Assembly: GCA_963070105.1 (NCBI GenBank)
Contig: OY718808.1
Location: 8,660,398 to 8,724,397, forward strand
From: Litomosoides sigmodontis
Taxonomy: Eukaryota; Nematoda; Chromadorea; Rhabditida; Onchocercidae
Reading direction: 5' to 3'
DNA: 64,000 bases
Numbering within the stretch: position 1 is the first letter of the stretch; every line of letters begins with the position of its first letter. Positions 1 to 25,724 of the stretch are shown here, in pieces. The notes below the pieces were generated by a model. The model was not told the DNA's origin and ran no database searches. It worked only from the letters and a program-made list of their open reading frames with translations. The position numbers and the translations under genes were made by a program.

Positions 1-2410
<2,410 letters not shown>

Positions 2411-2418
2411 CGCAGAAT

Positions 2419-3179
2419 CTAACGGCATCCGTCATATATATAATGCCTATGGCCAATAACATCGCGTGAAATTAGTTGGTATCTGGAAATTTTCAAAAAT
2501 AAAACAGGTCGTACATTGAAAAATTCAAAATTCGAATCATTTAACTAAATCAATTCAATCCGTTTTAAATACTAAAACGATACTAACAAATATACATGAA
2601 GCTGAATGAATTACTTGTTTATCCTGCAAACCCAATTCCACTTTGCATACGTCTGCATATGCACCATATCTCTCCAAACCGCATTCAATAAAACCGGTAA
2701 AATAGATTGCATCATTAAACCAAGTCTGACCTAGCATTTGAAAAGATTATCAAACAAAGTAAATATGGTTTATAAGATTTTACTACTAAAAAAACTTTGA
2801 AAACTAAAAAATTTATTGATGAAAAAAAGGGATTACATCGAGTAAACGGAACATATCAAATGTATCATCCTGTTTTGAAATATATCGCTTATCTGGCACT
2901 AAAAAATTACAGCGCCAAAAATCTACCTTCATCAAACTGAATACGCAATCGACTATTCCCACTAGCTTCACATTGTCTTGAATAAATCCTTGTCCATCCT
3001 TCTGCTTCTTCTTTTTCCACCATTGATCGTATGTAATACAAAACATGAAAGATCTAAAACGGAATCAGTTCCCAAATCGAAAACGACAAATCAGAATAAT
3101 TCCAAGTTTACAAAGTTTCCTAATACCAACATAACAAACAATATAAAATACTCATTCAGTGCTTGCAGTTTAGTCAAAA
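2419..3179 (-). CDS. Unrecognised multi-exon gene, 3' part (5' end not found)
   Basis: Five exons can be joined in one frame: 3127-3179, 2927-3053, 2837-2898, 2615-2730 and 2419-2482, with a TAG stop at 2419-2421. They give about 140 residues. The first part is hydrophobic (YFILFVML, then FHVLYYI), so it may be membrane-anchored. A charged stretch follows (VEKEEAEGW, then RLRIQFDE), and the C-terminus reads SRDVIGHRHYIYDGCR. I do not recognise the family. No initiator or upstream exon could be assigned, although the next gene upstream ends only about 270 bases away. The model needs a 28-nt intron at 2899-2926. Without it, another frame stays open through that point, so the reading of the second exon is uncertain. 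Confidence 0.35.
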
Positions 3180-3448
3180 CTGAAAAAAAAAACTCTTTCG
3201 CCAGAAGAAATGACGAATGCATGTAGGAATAAAGGATTTAAATACAAGACGACCAATCTATTAACTTCTGCGAAAGTTTACCTTGGAGTCCAATTAATTA
3301 ACAAGTGGATCAAAGATGATTAGGAAGTGCATTGAAAGTGCTTTGATAGAAAAGCCAAGGAATCTCCTTGTGGGGCATAACAAAATAATGTTTTGAAAAA
3401 AATTTTACATAAAATTGTCAAGTTTATAATACATAATATTATCAAGCA

Positions 3449-6343
3449 CTAGAAAAAGCCAAAATCAATAACCTGTTTCGAGTGTTCACCAGCATATCGA
3501 ACGTTTAATATAATATGTTTTGTCTTTGTTATATCTGTAACTGGTTGACAATAATTACGATAATTTATTAAGTTTTATTTTGCATAAAAACGATTCATAA
3601 TTGAGAATTTCAAGTTATAGTAACTATAAAATATGGGGAAGGGAATTAATTTTTTCATATTACCCTCCACATTTAAGCCAAATTGGGCGATTTTATAAAA
3701 AGAAATCTAACCTTGAAATGAATTCAACCGTGTAATGTGGAGGCGCGATATGCGTAACCCTGGATAAATTTTTAACCTAGGATATACTAATGGATGAGAT
3801 TTTTTGCAGCGTAATGAGTTTATGGAATCGTAACGAGGTATTGTAATCATATCTTCCTGAAATAAGTACGAGTTCGGTAGTTTCTTTTTCTATATCTATC
3901 CGATTATAATGAAAAAACTCAAACTAAAACGTGGGCAAACAGTGTGGGGTAAGCTGTAAAAAGCTAGCTGTCTAAAATAAAAACTTACAGGAATAATATC
4001 CACTTTTTCATCACCTTCATCATCGCTAAGCACAATTACATCACTAATCTCGCTTCTTTGAATTTTTCTGGTGCCAGCTGATTCATTACGATTTCTGCGT
4101 TTCGTTTCCGCATTATTTAGTCTTATACTGGCTGCAGGAGAATGATTAACGATGTCTGAAAAACTAGCCGAACAATAGCTTGAAGGATCTATAACATCCA
4201 ATGAAATTCCGAACAGTTCGAAACAAAATCGCCTAGAAGATCACATTTCTAAATAATTTCCATCACTTTTATCAAAACAAAGGCTATAAAATAAATGACA
4301 AAAATCATGAAGATTATTAAGATTATACCGATGTAGTAGCGCTTATTAAAAAGATCATTTTAAATAGTTATTTAAGGATCGATATTTATAAGAAACTACG
4401 CAAGCTTATCACTAAACCCCTTACTAAACAAACGTCTACAATGTTGCAAAATATTGCAGTCATCCCCTTCCTCCTTCTTTACTATTCTAACTCCGTCGGA
4501 TTTAAAAAAATGAATATCAATAAAAGATCGGAAGCAAAATAGATACGATACAATCTGAAATCAATAAATCTAAATTTGAAAGCCAGAAAAACAATGAAAA
4601 AGTGACTCAAATGAATAACGCGTAACAAAAATAACTCACTTTGTCCGTCTGCTTGTGATGAATTATTAGCTTGTACAGTTTTATACTGAGAACTCATTGG
4701 TGTCAGTGTATAGCTAGTATCTGATGACATCGGTAAATTCAATGGCTGATTCACAGTAATTAAAGCGTGTGCTGTTGCTACTGTTTGGCTTTGTGTTGAT
4801 GAACAGTTATCACTTTTAGCTGCAGCTGCATGGGAAGGTGAAATAAATTGCTCATAATTCGTTGGCGATTTACGTGCAACGCTCGAATTAGTTGGACGTG
4901 ATATTGCCACTGTTGAAATTAATCAGCACGATAAGATGTGTGAAGACACATACTTTTTGCATATTAAGCACAGCCAAAATTTTGCTTTGTTGAAAAAGAT
5001 GAAGAAAATCAGAACACCATCAGAAAACCATCAACATTTTCAGAAACAGAAGATCGTAAAATTCAAATACTAGAAAATGACTATACAAAAACTTGTTTGA
5101 AAACATGCTCCCATTTGTTTCCTCTTCATCTTTTTTTATTACAACATTCTACTTATTTCATTGTTATTTAGTACTCTATTCTAGCCCTATTAATAAAACA
5201 CTCTATTTATCCTAGCTAGCTCTAAAACCAAACTAACCATTCTTCCGAGCAAATTCATGGAAAATGTTATTTTGCTGTGGCGAAATGAGTTGTGCTTTCT
5301 CAGCTTGTATGACATGAGCAGTGGAAATGTTAGCAACAGATGCTGTACTCGGTTTAGCACATGACCGATGATGATGCAGTCCTGACTGTATTTTTGGTGA
5401 ATTAACAGTATTCCATAATCTCTCCTCGTTTTCTGCTTTCCAACGCTTTTCCCACGCTTGAGCTGATATTGCAATCTAAAACGCTAATTGCTTGTGAGAT
5501 AACGAAATGAACTATAACACAGAAATAGGACTGCCACACACATTGTAAATCCTTACACCCAACCCTTATCAAAAACTACAGATATCCTGCAATCGATCAA
5601 GCATGGAATGACAACACTGAACTACCTAATATGGAACTCGAGATGTTTTTTTTAGTTACACTACGATAGAACTTAACACAGATTTTAAAAAGTTAGTAAT
5701 AATCAGTAACGAAATGCATTTTGATTGAACATATAGATTTACCTTGGTTCCAGGATGGTTACTGGCGATGAAGCAACTGAATTCTCGAATTGCTAACCGC
5801 ATCGCTAATAAATTTTCACGTAAAATTTTAATCGATGCATCCTAAATTTTGACAATTTTTTTGAGCTTTTTAAAATTTCTTTGACGTCAAATTAGAATTT
5901 AAATTCCGGCAGTAAACCAAGACCAGGAAATCAGCAATAGCTTTTGGGAAATTATAAACTAACTGCTCGGTAATTCCTTTGGCTAATGCTGACATCTCTC
6001 AATATTTTCTGGAATGGAAAGTAGAAAAAGAAAAGTCCGAGAAATCAAACTAAGACTTAAAATGATTCGTAGCTTACTTTAGCCCGGACTTCCTCTTGAA
6101 GGCTTTTAATCAATGAATTTAATTCATGCTTTTCTGCTTTACACGTTTCAACGACACATGGAAATTGCGATGTATAATATGTCAAAATCTGAAATACAAT
6201 TCCAAAAAAAGTTTTGCTTATCTTTACACTTCAAGAAAATTTTCTAAGACTACGTTACCAACCCTTTTCAATTCGTTTTTTGTTACCACACGTTTTCGGC
6301 AATTTTTGCGTTGTGATGCATTTGTTTGTTCAACCGGTTCCAT
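3449..6343 (-). CDS. Coiled-coil protein with SUMO-interacting motif (413 aa, 9 exons)
   Basis: The exons are 6263-6343 (ATG at 6343), 6078-6188, 5964-6008, 5743-5841, 5238-5475, 4640-4909, 3989-4155, 3712-3856 and 3449-3534 (TAG). All phases agree and total 414 codons. The N-terminal ~110 residues are basic and then helical with heptad-like spacing (KAEKHELNSLIKSLQEEV, SIKILRENLLAMRLAIREF), suggesting a coiled coil. The middle is Ser/Thr/Gln-rich and probably disordered. Near residue 330 lies DVIVLSDDEGDE: a hydrophobic core followed by Ser and acidic residues, a textbook SUMO-interacting motif, preceded by a basic patch (ETKRRNRNE) that could act as a nuclear localisation signal. The order coiled coil, disordered linker and SIM recalls ATF7IP/MCAF-type chromatin cofactors, but that is only an analogy. 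The last exon may be mis-called, because GTTATT within it could serve as a donor. Confidence 0.7.
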
Positions 6344-7318
6344 GCCTTCAACAAAACAACCACTATTTTAATTTAAAATAATTTTTCAAGATGAAAACTC
6401 AAATTCATTCCGAAGAAAAAGAACCAAAAACAAAAGCCTAACTTGGCAGTTCAATTTGAATTCAGAAATTATAATGTTCCACAACGAAACAAACGAGTTA
6501 CGGTATTAGCTAAAATTTCCAAAATTACATTCTTTTAAATGATCCCCTCCATACTGTTGTTACTTTAGTAATCAGCGATTTAGAAAAGAAGGAAAAGAAC
6601 TTTTACGTATCCGTAAAAGCCTTCCTGCATGTGTGTTCTTTTTCCCTCTTGTCCTGCTTTCCAGTTCGATTATTTAAAAATTTCTTACTGTACTCTTCAG
6701 TGTTTCCATCACTCAGATAATCCATCCTACTTTCTTCCGACTCTTTTCAAACAATCAACTACTAAAATCGCCCGCATAAACTAGTTTTGATATGAAAATT
6801 TTCCGCTTACTTTCAAATCCTAAATTCAAAATTCAAAGGATGGAATCTAAACTAAACTTTTCACATATATTATACAGTAAAGAAATTGAGTGGTAACATA
6901 CCTGTTGAACTAATTCTAAACTAGGCTGCTTTCAAATTCATGGGAAAATTAAAATTAATGAATTTAAATTTAAATTTTACAATCGAAATATTAAAAAAAA
7001 TTTGTTAACAAAAAGAAAGGCTTTAAACAAAATGCGCTGACAGGAAAAAAAACACCGATCACAGTTGCTAGCATACCAGTGGAAAGATGTCTGTCTCTCC
7101 ATGAAGGAAGTGAGACACTGCACTTCCACTCAATTCTTCAACATATAGAGTGAAAGGAACTGCGAAATAGCACTGAAAGTGCGCAGTGGAAGAGAGTAGA
7201 AGAGATGAAGAATATGTGCTGGAAACGTGCCAATATGATATTGATTATCGATTAGCTTTTAGAGGAGTATATCACTATTGCTGATTATCGATCGATTGTC
7301 ATGTATTGTAGTCTGCGA

Positions 7319-7346
7319 GATTGATTGATTGATTGATCGATTGATT
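7319..7346. repeat. TTGA/TTGATCGA short tandem repeat
   Basis: A short tetranucleotide tract of TTGA units interrupted once by a CGA variant. It is a simple repeat with no apparent function. Confidence 0.8.
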
Positions 7347-10300
7347 AACTATTAATTAATTTGAGAAAGGTTTGTTCCATTTAGGAGAAATAATTATTAA
7401 TATCTGTTGAAGTAATCCAGTCAACGAAAGAAACTTTCGATGATGGTAAAGCAAGAAAAGTTAAACGTATTTTATTCGTTACACGTGAATTTTTTGCGCC
7501 CAATAATAGCAAGCTTAACGCATGCTTGCCACAATTGCATTTAAGCATTTATGGGAAAACGTGAAATTTACGGGACATTTTTGAAAGACTAAAAATTTTA
7601 AATCAATTCTCTTCCTAATTTTTCAGTTAATAAAAATGATTGCCGAAGAACATTATATGCTAATACTTAAAGCAGCTAAATGGACAAAGTTATACAAATG
7701 CTTTTTTCCTCTCGTACAATCGCTTAACAAAGAAAGCGGAATGAAAATGAAAATAAAAATTTTAATATATCGGCATTCATTACCTAAATTCCTGCCGAAA
7801 TCGATCGATTATTTATTTCTCGTTTTTTTTCTATTTCAAAATAAAATGATTTCTTGTTTTCAACTCATACACACATTGTTGACTAAGATAACAAGCGACA
7901 AATTGATAGAAATTATTTTGAATTTTGACAACAAACAAATAAATTAACAAATTAAAATGAGAAAGGCGAAGAGCACGAAGCAAACAGCGTCAGATGAACG
8001 ATGAGATATGCAAATTTTACTGCACTCATTGATCATAACTTCCTGTAATGATTGATGTTTTAAGTGTTTTAAATGAATTTGAAACAATGAATTACTCTCG
8101 CTTACTAATCACATTGACACATTTTGCAAATGCTGTAATTGTTTTGAATTAATTTGAAATAATTTAAGTGAGTACCATTTGCTTTTCTCTCTCTCTCTCT
8201 CCTTCTTTTTTTTCCTTTATTTAATTAGTAAAAATTTATTTTGAATTAATTCAGAACAATTTATTTTAAAAAGTAAAAATTCCCTGCAATATTTCAGTAT
8301 TTTGGTCCAGAATTTCCAAAAATCCGTCCAAAGAAAAGTGGAATGAAATTGCTAAGTTACATCAGTGAATATTGTTTAACATTTAACATTAATTAATTTA
8401 ATATATCATTTTTAATTGCAAAAATATTTTTCATGCTAATTATATGGTTCAATTAATTTTATCGCTTCTTTGGGTACCTATTAGTGATAACGCTGATAAT
8501 TGATTAATTCATTTCACGTACTACTGCACGACACGCATATGATCGTCCATTCTTTTCGCATAAATTTTACAACTGAATTAAATGAGCTCATGTGATGGGA
8601 AAAGCTCAAGGAGCAAATTCCTTTCAATATTTCAAACGTTTTATGAAACTGAAGAAAAAAATCGTTTTTAATCAAATAAGTGATTTAATGTGTATAAGTT
8701 GACAATGCACGGAATGAAATGTTCTTTGAAAATTTCATAAATTTCAAAAATTTTGCAAATGTCAATTTAAGTCGTTTGACGTTTAAAATTACTTGCGTCG
8801 TTATCAGAAGGATAGTTTTCTCTCCTCCTCATAGGCTAAATGAACATCAATTTCTTAAGGGATTAAGCTTTATCGATATCAGCTGATGGACCTATCACAA
8901 ATCGGCAGCTAGTCAAATTACCGTTGCATTTCAAAAACCTAACGAATCATAAATCACCAAAATTTTTTTTCAAAACTTTGTGAAAGAATTTCTTTTTCAC
9001 TTTAAACAATAAATCATTGTATCGTTCTCTACAAACTTCTTGTGCTATGTATTCGCTTTTCAATTCAAATTCAATTTAAAATTTTTTAATTTTATTTATG
9101 ACACTCTCACAACTCCTCTTCTCTCTTCTTTTCATTTATTTTTGAAATTTTCGTCTTTGTTTCATTCCTCGCCCTTTTTTTTTGTTTTCAAAATTCTCCA
9201 TTAAGTTGTCTCAAATTGCCAACTTGAATTTATGATATTTTTTGTTCGAAATTTCTGGAAATGTTGAAGTTTTATTGCAAAATCATTAGGAGGAAACATT
9301 AGTCGATGAATTACTTGATGAGTAGGGAAAAAATTTAGTCGATGTTAAGCGTACTGTTTATTTAATGTGAAATCAATGAATTACTTGATGTGTATGGAAA
9401 AACTCATCTCTCTTATGGCACTGGCACAAAATTAGACGGTATTCGATCGCTTCAGATATTTTAGAAAGTTAATTGAAATTATTCAAATGAGAATTAAATT
9501 CGACGATCGAATTAACAGATAGTGTGTTGCAATGATGCAATGTTGCAATTTCTATTTCAATTTCAATTTTAAAATTTTCCACCAGATAAGTCGTTTCACA
9601 CGTTTGCTTAAGCAAACTACACGTGCAATATGTGTTACGTGTAATGTGCTACTGCAAATGTTATTTGTTAACTAAACTTTACATCTTTCGACTAAATTTC
9701 AAAAATTTCAAATTTAGCATCATTATGCTAATTTAGTTGAGTGAAATTGAAGTGTGTAAAAGCATTTGCACTTCAGCGTGCAACGTGCAACCGTTGCATT
9801 TATTAATGCTATTGCACTTGCGGCAAGTGCTATTGCACTAATCTTCCAGGCTAACTGAGTGAAATGCGCATAGTTATCGCTCGTTTTACCACCCACTCAT
9901 TGATAACACCGAAAATTTGTTGCTTTCCAACTCACAGAACGGTCATTGAAAATTTGTTGAAGAAATCGCCAAGTGGAAATGAGGAGAAAGTGATTTGGAA
10001 TTATTCAAGTATTATCTGAATTCTTTGCCTATCATTTCATGCCTCATCTTTTAACTGTTAGCAAAAATAGTTCAAATTTACTCAATTTAAGTATTTAATT
10101 AGTGATCAATAATAAATCGGACATTTTTTCCTGCACTACTTTCCCTTCGCCATTAATGACCACATATTTACATTTTTGCTTAATTCTAATTAAACTTTGA
10201 GATAATTAAAGGAAATTTTTGAGAGTGTTTTTTTTTTTTATAAAATTTAGTTAATAATTTTTCATTTAAAATAGCACTAGGAATTGCGTTGTGTGCAAAA

Positions 10301-11616
10301 AATTATTCCAATAATACATCGTCGGTCAATAAGGGAAACTATTTTTATTGCAAATGAAATTAAAAACTTTCATATCTCTTAATTTTTTTACTTTTATTTT
10401 TTGTTAGAGAAAACTTTACTACTTTTCTTGTTTCAAATTTGTACCACTAATTATCCAGGAGGAAAAAATCGATTCAACGATTGGCTTCTATTTTAATTAG
10501 AAATTATGGATTATTTGTTTTTAATTTTCGCCATATTTTATAAAATTTTTGAGAAAATTTTGTTGCGGCGAAGCAAATTATGGATAATTTATTCATCGTA
10601 AATATTTGTTTGTGCAATTTATTTTTGTATTTAAAGACTTCTACAGTAATTAATTTATGAAAGTTAATTATTTATACAAGTTAATTTTTTCTCTTGTTAC
10701 CAGTTTTTTTTTGCAAGTAGCAAGTAGTGGATGAATTTTAATATATTTTTTCAAAAAAAGCACTTTTTAAAACAAAACTTCTTGTCAATAAATTTTATGA
10801 TACTTTTTATTACTCTTTTTAAAATTAATTGAAAAAGATTTAATAGAAAGTAATTAATTCATACTCTATTTTATGTTTCCTTTTCCTTCTTTTCTTGCTA
10901 TCAAATTTAGCAACTACCGTTGCTTCGCTGTTGTTATCTTTATTTTGTAAATTTTGTATTTTTTGTTAAAAAATTTGATTATTTATTGCTTGGTGCACGC
11001 ATTTATGAAAACCAATGCCATTATGAGCTGTGATGAAAACCAAAAAAGTTCAGTTTCTGTTCAGCTCAAAATTATCTTTGAATTTTGATGGGTTTAATTT
11101 ATACTAATAATCAATTCATTGCATTTTTTTTTGTTTTTTTCTTTCTGATGATTTTTTTTATTAACTATAACTCGCGGAATATCATTTTGATTGCTAATTA
11201 AATTCAATCCTTTCTCTTAATTCTATAAATTACAAAATGAAAGGCCTAAATGATCAAACGAAATTTTTTTCTTTTGAACATTAACCAAAAGCAAATTTTA
11301 TTTTTTGAAATTTCAGATGAAAGTTTGCTTGTTCAATAAATTGCGACGATTTAGGCCATTAATATTTGCATGTAAATGTTTTGTGTTTTGCTTTTTAATT
11401 GAGTACTAAACGGGAAAAATTAAAATATTTTAGCTAAGTGAACTAAGACAACATTAACTGAGTGAATTGAATGAACTAATTAGTTCGAAATTATTCAGAA
11501 AAAGAACGATTACATTAATTGCAAATTAACAGTGCAATATCAATTAAATTATTATTTATCGTAATTTAATTGTTAGTAATTGTGCGAGTAAAATTAAAGA
11601 TGAACCGAATGATTTT

Positions 11617-11617
<1 letters not shown>

Positions 11618-11678
<61 letters not shown>
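11618..11678. repeat. (GA)n microsatellite
   Basis: An uninterrupted GA dinucleotide tract of about 61 bp between AT-rich flanks. It is a simple repeat. Confidence 0.97.
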
Positions 11679-11681
<3 letters not shown>

Positions 11682-13589
11682 AACAAATTGGACGTGAAGG
11701 AATATTTTAGGAGGAGAAGGAAGGGGATCGGTAATTGTTGTTATCATTTTCGGTGTGCTAATCAGTTAACCGTTATCATTTGATAAAAGAACGAGAATTG
11801 ATAGGCTGTTATTTTAACCTGAAATATGCAAAAAACACGTTGGAATAATTTAGCCATAAAGAGATCGTAAATTTATGGATTTTACACCGTATGACTCTTT
11901 CTTTGCTGCTTGTTATCACTGATCTATCTGTCAATGCTTTTCGTAAGCTAAAATGAAAATTATAAAAGTAGCAACCTGTTTAAATTTTCAAATAAATGTA
12001 GTGATGAGGTGAAAATATAAAAATGTGCAAGCAAATTCAAGAACTTCTGCAATTTGTTATGATACATTCATTTTGGTAAAATTTGAGAGTTCTAAGAAAA
12101 ATAAAAAAATGAGAAATGTTTTGATGAAATAATATTTGGTAAAATAGTTAGACCGAAAAAAGGTGGCAGTGAAATTTAAATATTTCTTGATGTCTATTTG
12201 ACTTTTTTCATAATTTGTATTTTTATAAAAAGTCGGAAAAATTGCAATTAAAAATTAGAATTAAAAGGACTAAAATTCCAAAATTCAATAAAATATCGCC
12301 AAATTAATCTAATTATTCCAATTGTTTTCTTATACATGTGGACGATAATTACTAAAAAAAAACTGAAAAGCAAAAAAAGATTAAATACAATTCAAACACA
12401 CAGCAAAATAAATTTTCTAAACAAATAAACAAAATTATTGTTCGGAAGATGAAACAAATAAAGGACGTCATACATTACTGTGATATTTTTTCTACCGCAC
12501 CTTTCGTTTTTTTTATTGAAATATAAAATTTTAAATAATAATAAAATATTTCATATTTCATTATAAATTTTATTGCTAAGTAATAATTCGATAATTCCAT
12601 CACTTAATTTCATTCTTTAGCTATTTCTCTTGTTTTCATTTCGAAATATTTTTCTTTTTTAACTTCAAATAATGGTAGTACTGCGCGCTAAATAAGGATA
12701 ATTTCATTACAATTAATCAATATTTCGACATACTGTGAATCAGCATTTTATAGTTTAAGAACAATCGGGTAATTTGAAATTTCAAATTGTTCATTTCAGA
12801 TTGTTCACTTTCTTTTTATTTTTCCAATTTTCAGCTGGGAAAATGAAAGAAAAAAAAAGTGGAAACGAATCGTCCATTTACTGTAATTTCGTCCCCAAAC
12901 TGTAAATCAATTCTTTGCATTTATCTTCGCATCACATCTTCGCTTCTCCATTTTTTCTTTGCTTCTCTCTCTCTCTCTTTTTTCTCTCTTTTCCTCATAT
13001 TTCTACTTTATGATAACCATTATCCTAATGTTTTAAATTTACATCAAGCTTTTTTTTTCTTTCTTTTTGCTTTTAAATAGCTTCTTTGATTGCTTATCAG
13101 ATTAGGCAATTTGCAAATATTCCTCGCACTTATCATTTGTTCATTTCTTAAATTTATCGGAAAGTTTCTTCTTTCAACGATATACCTTATCGATTTTTTA
13201 ATTTCATCCATAAATTATTTAATCAAACATTGCACTACTTAGTTCTTTCGTTTAAATTTTCTTTTTCCGAAAAAAAATGAGATCAATTAGGTGAACTGAT
13301 ATGCGTGTGTGACTAGTTGCTTTGGGATGACTGCTATAAAAGAAGAAACATTTGATAAATTAATAAAATTATCAGAAGTTTTATCGGAGCAGAGCAGCTT
13401 GAAACTATCGCTAATTCATTTTTTTCTTTTTTTTAATTAATTAATTTTACATTTGCTATCATTAATTCAGTTCGTGTTGTTACCTAATTTTCATCTGCAT
13501 AGATTTGAATTTTGTCACAACAATATTCCTCTTAACATTTTTAAAATAATTTAAATTTAAAATTTAAATTGATAGATCAAAATTTGCAT

Positions 13590-13592
<3 letters not shown>

Positions 13593-13635
<43 letters not shown>

Positions 13636-13638
13636 CAC
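13593..13638. repeat. (AC)n microsatellite with one G interruption
   Basis: A CA dinucleotide tract of about 45 bp with a single C-to-G style interruption near its right end. It is a simple repeat. Confidence 0.95.
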
Positions 13639-14507
13639 GTGTTCATGCCATGCTTTCACCTCTTTGTTTTCCCTTCATTTCTGATTTTCTGCTTACCACC
13701 AAAATCCTAAAATGATCCTTTCCGTTTTGCTAATTCTGGCGATGCTCACAGTTTCTTTACTAATTAGCATTTTAAGAAATTTATTTTAAATTACACCGCT
13801 TCGCTCCATGGCTCTACGCTTATGACTTTGCCGACAAGCCTGTTTATAAGTGATTTATGCTTGCTGTCTGTTACGTACAAAATATTTGCTTGCGTTTTGC
13901 AAAATGGTAATTTTCATTCTTTCTTCTTAGCAGATGTTTTCCATCCTTAAATATAACACGCATTCTTCCTTTTCCTCTCCCTCTCTCTCTCTCCTCCCTC
14001 TCTCCCTCTTTCATTTTCAAAAATCATTTTCCTTGAATTCATTCGTTGCAAAAATGAGCAATTACACTTATTTGTTGTTAGAAACTGTAAAGTATTGCTA
14101 TTTTCCACGCTTTGCATTTTACAATATTTGCATTTTCAGAATTTCAATTTCAAAAATGATATGATACTTGTACGACAAAAGATATTTTGAAGAAAAAGAA
14201 GAAGAGGAAAGAGGAAAAGAAAGAGGATCATAAAAAAAAGAGGAGTATTTGATGGCGTAAAATTGAATTTTTCATCTTTTTTTTCTATGCTAAAAGGAAG
14301 CTAATTTGAATTATTCAATCAAATCTTCAATCATTCTAAAATACTCTCACTTTTCTCTCTTGCTAAATTGCTAATTGGAAATGAACAGTTTTCGAGTGAT
14401 ACTGGTAGCTGTTTCGTGAACTGTTTAATTTCAAACTGAAAAGATAGCTAAGCGTGAAGAGGCACTATTCATATTGCTACTGTTTACGATTTTAATAAAT
14501 TAAATTG

Positions 14508-24004
<9,497 letters not shown>

Positions 24005-25724
24005 GTTAATTTTAAAATAACATCCAATTTTTTGAATACAATAAGAGCAATGTCATTGCTAACAAATATTTTCGTGGATTTATTCAAATTTTACGAATGT
24101 AAATTATTTTCCATTGCTAATTATCATCTTCCATTAATTCTTTCTTTCTTTTTTTGTTTCTAATAATTTCATTTGCATTGTGAATTATTCACAAACTATT
24201 TTGAGTAATTCATTCAAATACAAACTAGCAATGTTAATTTTTACTTAATGAGTATGAATTTTTTCAAGAAAAAAAAATTCCGCTGAATTTATGATTGAAG
24301 TAAGAGAATAGAAATACTTTTGTAGAACGATGTCGAATCACGAATATCATCAAGTCGAGAATTGAATGAGGCATATGCAGTAAATCAGCTTACACTGCAA
24401 TTGTAACATTTCCTCAAGCGCTAAATATCATTTGTTACTGTTTTGCCATTTTGCTAAAGTGGAAGCGCAAACAGGTTATCAGTGAAAAAACAACCACTTA
24501 TCACGGTAATGTACAGTAATGTCGACTAAGCTTTGTTGCATATCGCCATTATATGTTTTTGTACTATCATCAACTCTTGTAACATTTCATGTTTTAGCAT
24601 TTAACTCTAACAATGTTCCGCAACGAAGATACTGTTGTATTTGAAAAGTTCGAACAAAATTATCGATTTTGATAAAAATTATCTTACACTCATCGTTGGT
24701 AAGATCGTTAAAACATACGAATTCTGAAATATTCCTGCTAACTGCTACAATGAATGGAACGGTGGAAAAATGTCGAAAACTGCCGCAATCCCCTGAGCTC
24801 TTTCTTTCAGATATAGCATGGGAAAGAAAAGTGAGTTGCAACTGCAACAATCGATGAAGTGAATAATTTCCCGTAGGTGAAAATCAACCTTTAATTTCAT
24901 CGATAATTTTCAAAGTAGACAATCCGGTACTGCTATAGCTGAATTCATAAATTTCCTTCGTTATTAGATAGTAACTGAATGACATGATCGATCGATTATT
25001 CTAGCTTATGATTTCTTTTCTCAACTTCTCCGTAAAAACCTCCGCCATTACTTCATATAAAATTTTTCGTCTCACGCGGAAATGGATTAACAGTCGAGCA
25101 TAAACGATAACTGAATATTGGAGGATTTCCCAAATTCAGCAAGAATATGCTTCCCCCTCCTCCCCTTACTTTTTGCATCTCCAATAAGATAATTTGTGTA
25201 ATTCATTTATGCATATTTCACGAAAGAAATGTACATCTATATATACATACAAATCTATCAGTGTATAAGACATTGTACTGCAGATGCAAAGATACCACGG
25301 ATATGTAACTCAGCATTTTTGGTGACATGATATAGTTGATTGTGCAGCAAAACTACTACTCGTATTAGTTTAACACCCAAAGTTCCTTGAATCTTACAGT
25401 TCTTACAATTGCTTCTGTGCTACTCCATCCACAAATTCATAAGACCTGAATCTGCCAAATGTAGTTTATTTTCGAATATATAGTCTAAGGATATGATACA
25501 TCCAACTAATGTTAGCACTAGAAGCAATATATGATGGAACTTGGTTCCGAATATATTTCAAACCAATGTCATTCATTATACGGTACTGAATATTATTCGA
25601 AGTACTGCAGATCACTAAGGTTCAATACTTCAATCGATAAATTAATAAAACACAAAACTGTAAACAAAGAAAAAAATGGAGTTGCAAATTTTTCCTGAAC
25701 AGTAATCTGACAGTCGGAAATAAG
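24005..25724. other. Convergent intergenic region
   Basis: Space between the TAA stop of the plus-strand CUB-like gene and the TAG stop of the minus-strand ASB3-like gene. It should contain both 3' UTRs. I see no coding exon. A plus-strand open frame near 24669-24857 has no motif and no convincing joining exon. Confidence 0.5.

Larger units (their letters stand above)
6344..14507. other. 8-kb stretch without a supportable gene
   Basis: Long AT-rich sequence with homopolymer runs, CT-rich tracts, a TTGA-type tract near 7319-7346, and GA and CA microsatellites (listed separately). The longest open frame, 7636-7947 on the plus strand (103 codons), follows a TTTTTCAG but is Lys/Ile/Leu/Phe-rich with no recognisable motif and no joining exon. 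I do not call it a gene. The region probably holds the promoter and 5' flank of the SIM-protein gene at its left end and the flank of the CUB-like gene at its right end. Confidence 0.5.

Noticed and set aside
5190..5474. 94-codon minus-strand open frame
   Set aside because: Another frame of the same strand continues the SIM-protein exon chain in phase; this one is its shadow.
7636..7947. 103-codon plus-strand open frame preceded by TTTTTCAG
   Set aside because: Biased towards Lys, Ile, Leu and Phe as expected for AT-rich noise; no motif, no joining exon. It cannot be fully excluded as a single-exon gene.
24587..24857. Short open frames on both strands
   Set aside because: No motif, no convincing splice partners; lies in the convergent intergenic region.
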